From contig JAFNQK010000130.1 in the NCBI GenBank assembly GCA_017386165.1, positions 1-33,805 on the forward strand: a DNA stretch of 33,805 nucleotides, read 5' to 3'. Both the position numbers and the translations under genes were made by a program. Numbering within the stretch: the stretch's first letter is position 1; every line of letters starts with the position of its first letter. Positions 32,456 to 33,805 of the stretch are shown piece after piece. Under the pieces are notes generated by a model. It did no database searches. It had not been told where the DNA came from and saw only the letters and a program-made list of their open reading frames with translations. Source of the DNA: Treponema sp. Its GTDB lineage: Bacteria; Spirochaetota; Spirochaetia; Treponematales; Treponemataceae.

Positions 32456-32827
32456 ATGGCAGTTTCTGTTAATCCAAATTATTCAAACATCTCTTCAAAT
32501 CACGGCAAGCTTTATGTTCCTGTAAGCCCTTCTAAACTTATTTATTCAAACTTTGACCACATTTCCGGATACAAGGCTAAAAACGGCGAAAGCGGCGTTT
32601 CAATCAGCAAAATCCAGATTCTAAACACACTTATCGATCATTTGAGTTCTATCAAGGGAGGAAAGCAGCCTGCTGCAGTAAAAAACACAACTCCAGAACA
32701 GATAGAATCAATGATTCAGAATTATCAGACACAGATTAAACAGGCTGTACAGGCAGCAGAAATAACTCCTTATGCAATTGCAGGCGCCCGCCCAGAAGTT
32801 GGAGCCCTTTTCAGCATCTCTGCATAA
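32456..32827 (+). CDS. Small hypothetical protein
   Basis: 123 residues, not recognised. It has no signal peptide or TM helix. The first half is rich in Ser, Asn, Tyr and Lys (NPNYSNISSNHGKLYVPVSP), and the middle is probably helical (SKIQILNTLIDHLSSIKGGK, IESMIQNYQTQIKQAVQAAE). The end ITPYAIAGARPEVGALFSIS is hydrophobic. A good GGGAG site lies six bases before ATG 32456, but inside an inverted repeat. Codon use resembles the neighbours, which together with the ribosome site supports a real gene. It lies 71 bases after the solute-binding protein and 100 before the PRPP synthetase, which has its own promoter. Confidence 0.75.
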   Translation: MAVSVNPNYSNISSNHGKLYVPVSPSKLIYSNFDHISGYKAKNGESGVSISKIQILNTLIDHLSSIKGGKQPAAVKNTTPEQIESMIQNYQTQIKQAVQAAEITPYAIAGARPEVGALFSISA

Positions 32828-32869
32828 AAGACCTGATTCATAATCCATATTCAATCCTCCTCCAAAATA

Positions 32870-32898
32870 TTGAAAACTCTCTCCAAAAATGGTAGTAT
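32870..32898 (+). promoter_or_regulatory. Sigma-70 promoter of the PRPP synthetase gene
   Basis: TTGAAA (32870-32875), a 17-base spacer and TAGTAT (32893-32898), preceded by TGg as an extended -10. The leader is about 25 bases and includes GAGG (32921-32924). Confidence 0.65.
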
Positions 32899-32927
32899 CT
32901 TAACATCTCTAATCAAACTTGAGGTTT

Positions 32928-33805
32928 ATGAAAATGCCATATTCTGAGCCAACAGATCTTGGGATTATCGCATGCCCGGGCGGAGAAGCCTTTGCAGATG
33001 CCGTAATCACACATCTTAAACACATGTACAAACATCGTTTTACATTGAAAAACGATGCAATTTCTAAGCGTTATGACCTTAACAAGGATCAGCTCGTTAA
33101 GGATATCAACCTTAGAAACGATCTCGAAACTTCTGATTTAGTAATCAGAGGAGCTACAGACAAATATCGAGCACCAGTTTTCAAAGTAGATGCAACTTTC
33201 ACATACTTTGCAAATGGTGAATTCAAAACAGAACTCAATGAGTCTATTCGCGGAAAAGACATTTTCATTTTCCAGGATGTTGAAAACCACGAAGTAATCG
33301 CATTAAATGGCGGAAAGAACAAACTTTCTTTGAGTGTAAACGACCATTTGATGTGTCTTCTTAATACAATCGATGCTGTTCGTCAGGCAGGTGCCGCAAA
33401 AATCACATTGGTTGTTCCAGTTTATCCATACAGCCGCCAGCACAAAAAGAAGGGCCGCGAAGGTCTTACAGCTGCTATGCTCGGCCACGTATACGAAATG
33501 CTTGGTGTAAGCCGCATTATTACACTTGATATCCACAGCCGTGAAATCGTAAACGCATTCAACTCTATCAACCTTGAAAACCTCCACGCTAGTTATCAGA
33601 TTATCCGCGAACTCGGCAAAATTGTTGACCTTACCGGTCAGACAGAAGACATGGTTGTCGTAAGTCCTGATACAGGTGCTATCGACCGCAACAAGTTCTA
33701 TGCTTCTGGTCTTAAATTGCCACTGGCAATGATTTATAAAGAAAGAGACTACTCTGTAGTTACACAGAACGCAAAAGATACAAACATCAAGAGTGTAAAA
33801 CTTCT
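32928..33805 (+). CDS. prs: Ribose-phosphate diphosphokinase (PRPP synthetase), divergent, 3'-truncated by window edge
   Basis: 292 codons are visible and the frame is still open at the right edge. The enzyme makes PRPP from ribose 5-phosphate and ATP for nucleotide, His and Trp synthesis. Recognisable regions are FANGEFKTELNESIRGKDIF, the ATP-binding loop VVPVYPYSRQHKKKGREGLT, the LDIHSREI metal site and VVVSPDTGAIDRNKFYA. Compared with ordinary bacterial Prs, the N-terminus has an insertion of some 35-40 residues (~30-70) before the NGE motif, and the loop sequence is unusual. The start is ATG 32928 or ATG 32934; the GAGG site is 3 and 9 bases away respectively, so the second is slightly favoured by spacing. 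Confidence 0.88.
   Translation, partial: MKMPYSEPTDLGIIACPGGEAFADAVITHLKHMYKHRFTLKNDAISKRYDLNKDQLVKDINLRNDLETSDLVIRGATDKYRAPVFKVDATFTYFANGEFKTELNESIRGKDIFIFQDVENHEVIALNGGKNKLSLSVNDHLMCLLNTIDAVRQAGAAKITLVVPVYPYSRQHKKKGREGLTAAMLGHVYEMLGVSRIITLDIHSREIVNAFNSINLENLHASYQIIRELGKIVDLTGQTEDMVVVSPDTGAIDRNKFYASGLKLPLAMIYKERDYSVVTQNAKDTNIKSVKL

Noticed and set aside
1-33805. tRNA, rRNA, CRISPR arrays, insertion sequences, prophage genes or toxin-antitoxin pairs
   Set aside because: I saw no clover-leaf pattern, no regularly spaced direct repeats, no transposase or integrase motifs and no paired small toxin/antitoxin frames. Covariance-model and repeat-finder scans would be more sensitive.

Overview
The window looks like chromosomal DNA of a spirochaete, most likely a Treponema-type organism. 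The grounds are moderate-to-low GC content, a moxR/bat (von Willebrand A) operon, large chemoreceptors, a lipoprotein-type 7TM SpoIIE phosphatase, many lipoprotein signal peptides and an unusual PRPP synthetase. This is an inference from gene content; no rRNA or other taxonomic marker is present. I see no phage, insertion sequence, CRISPR array, tRNA or rRNA, and no gene-free stretch longer than 300 bases.

Layout. 1-1643 (minus): a response regulator followed by a membrane histidine kinase that runs off the left edge. 1705-2637 (plus): thioredoxin reductase. 2681-7294 (plus): a SpoIIE phosphatase/LemA/DUF2207 operon. 7295-7482: a palindromic REP-like element between convergent genes. 7483-9417 (minus): six-TM chemoreceptor. 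9545-9949 (plus): TPR lipoprotein. 9952-11370 (minus): exported vWA protein. 11445-12536 (plus): unknown helical protein. 12602-13930 (plus): acetate kinase. 14012-16563 (minus): DJ-1 family protein plus Cache-type chemoreceptor. 16800-20892 (plus): REC-STAS-REC regulator, sensorless hybrid kinase, PHP phosphatase. 20883-21239 (minus): DksA-type zinc-finger protein. 21373-21591 (plus): infA. 21572-29731 (minus): an eight-gene moxR-bat operon ending in Smr and DnaJ-domain genes. 29819-32827 (plus): aminotransferase, solute-binding lipoprotein, small unknown protein. 32928-end (plus): divergent PRPP synthetase.

How the genes work together. Much of the window is signalling: two kinase/regulator pairs, two chemoreceptors, a PP2C-type phosphatase and a STAS-containing regulator. 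The moxR-bat operon is a cell-envelope module: a MoxR AAA+ ATPase, a DUF58 protein, two membrane vWA proteins (one fused to TPRs) and two BatD-like exported beta-rich proteins. Its genes overlap or nearly touch, which suggests co-ordinated assembly. Acetate kinase, PRPP synthetase, aminotransferase and thioredoxin reductase are housekeeping metabolism.

Three patterns stand out. First, several genes at the head of transcription units have a promoter -10 box only 6-10 bases before the start codon and no Shine-Dalgarno site, implying leaderless mRNAs, whereas most internal operon genes have good ribosome sites. Second, convergent genes overlap or abut at their 3' ends. Third, a strong inverted repeat hides the ribosome binding site of the small gene at 32456.
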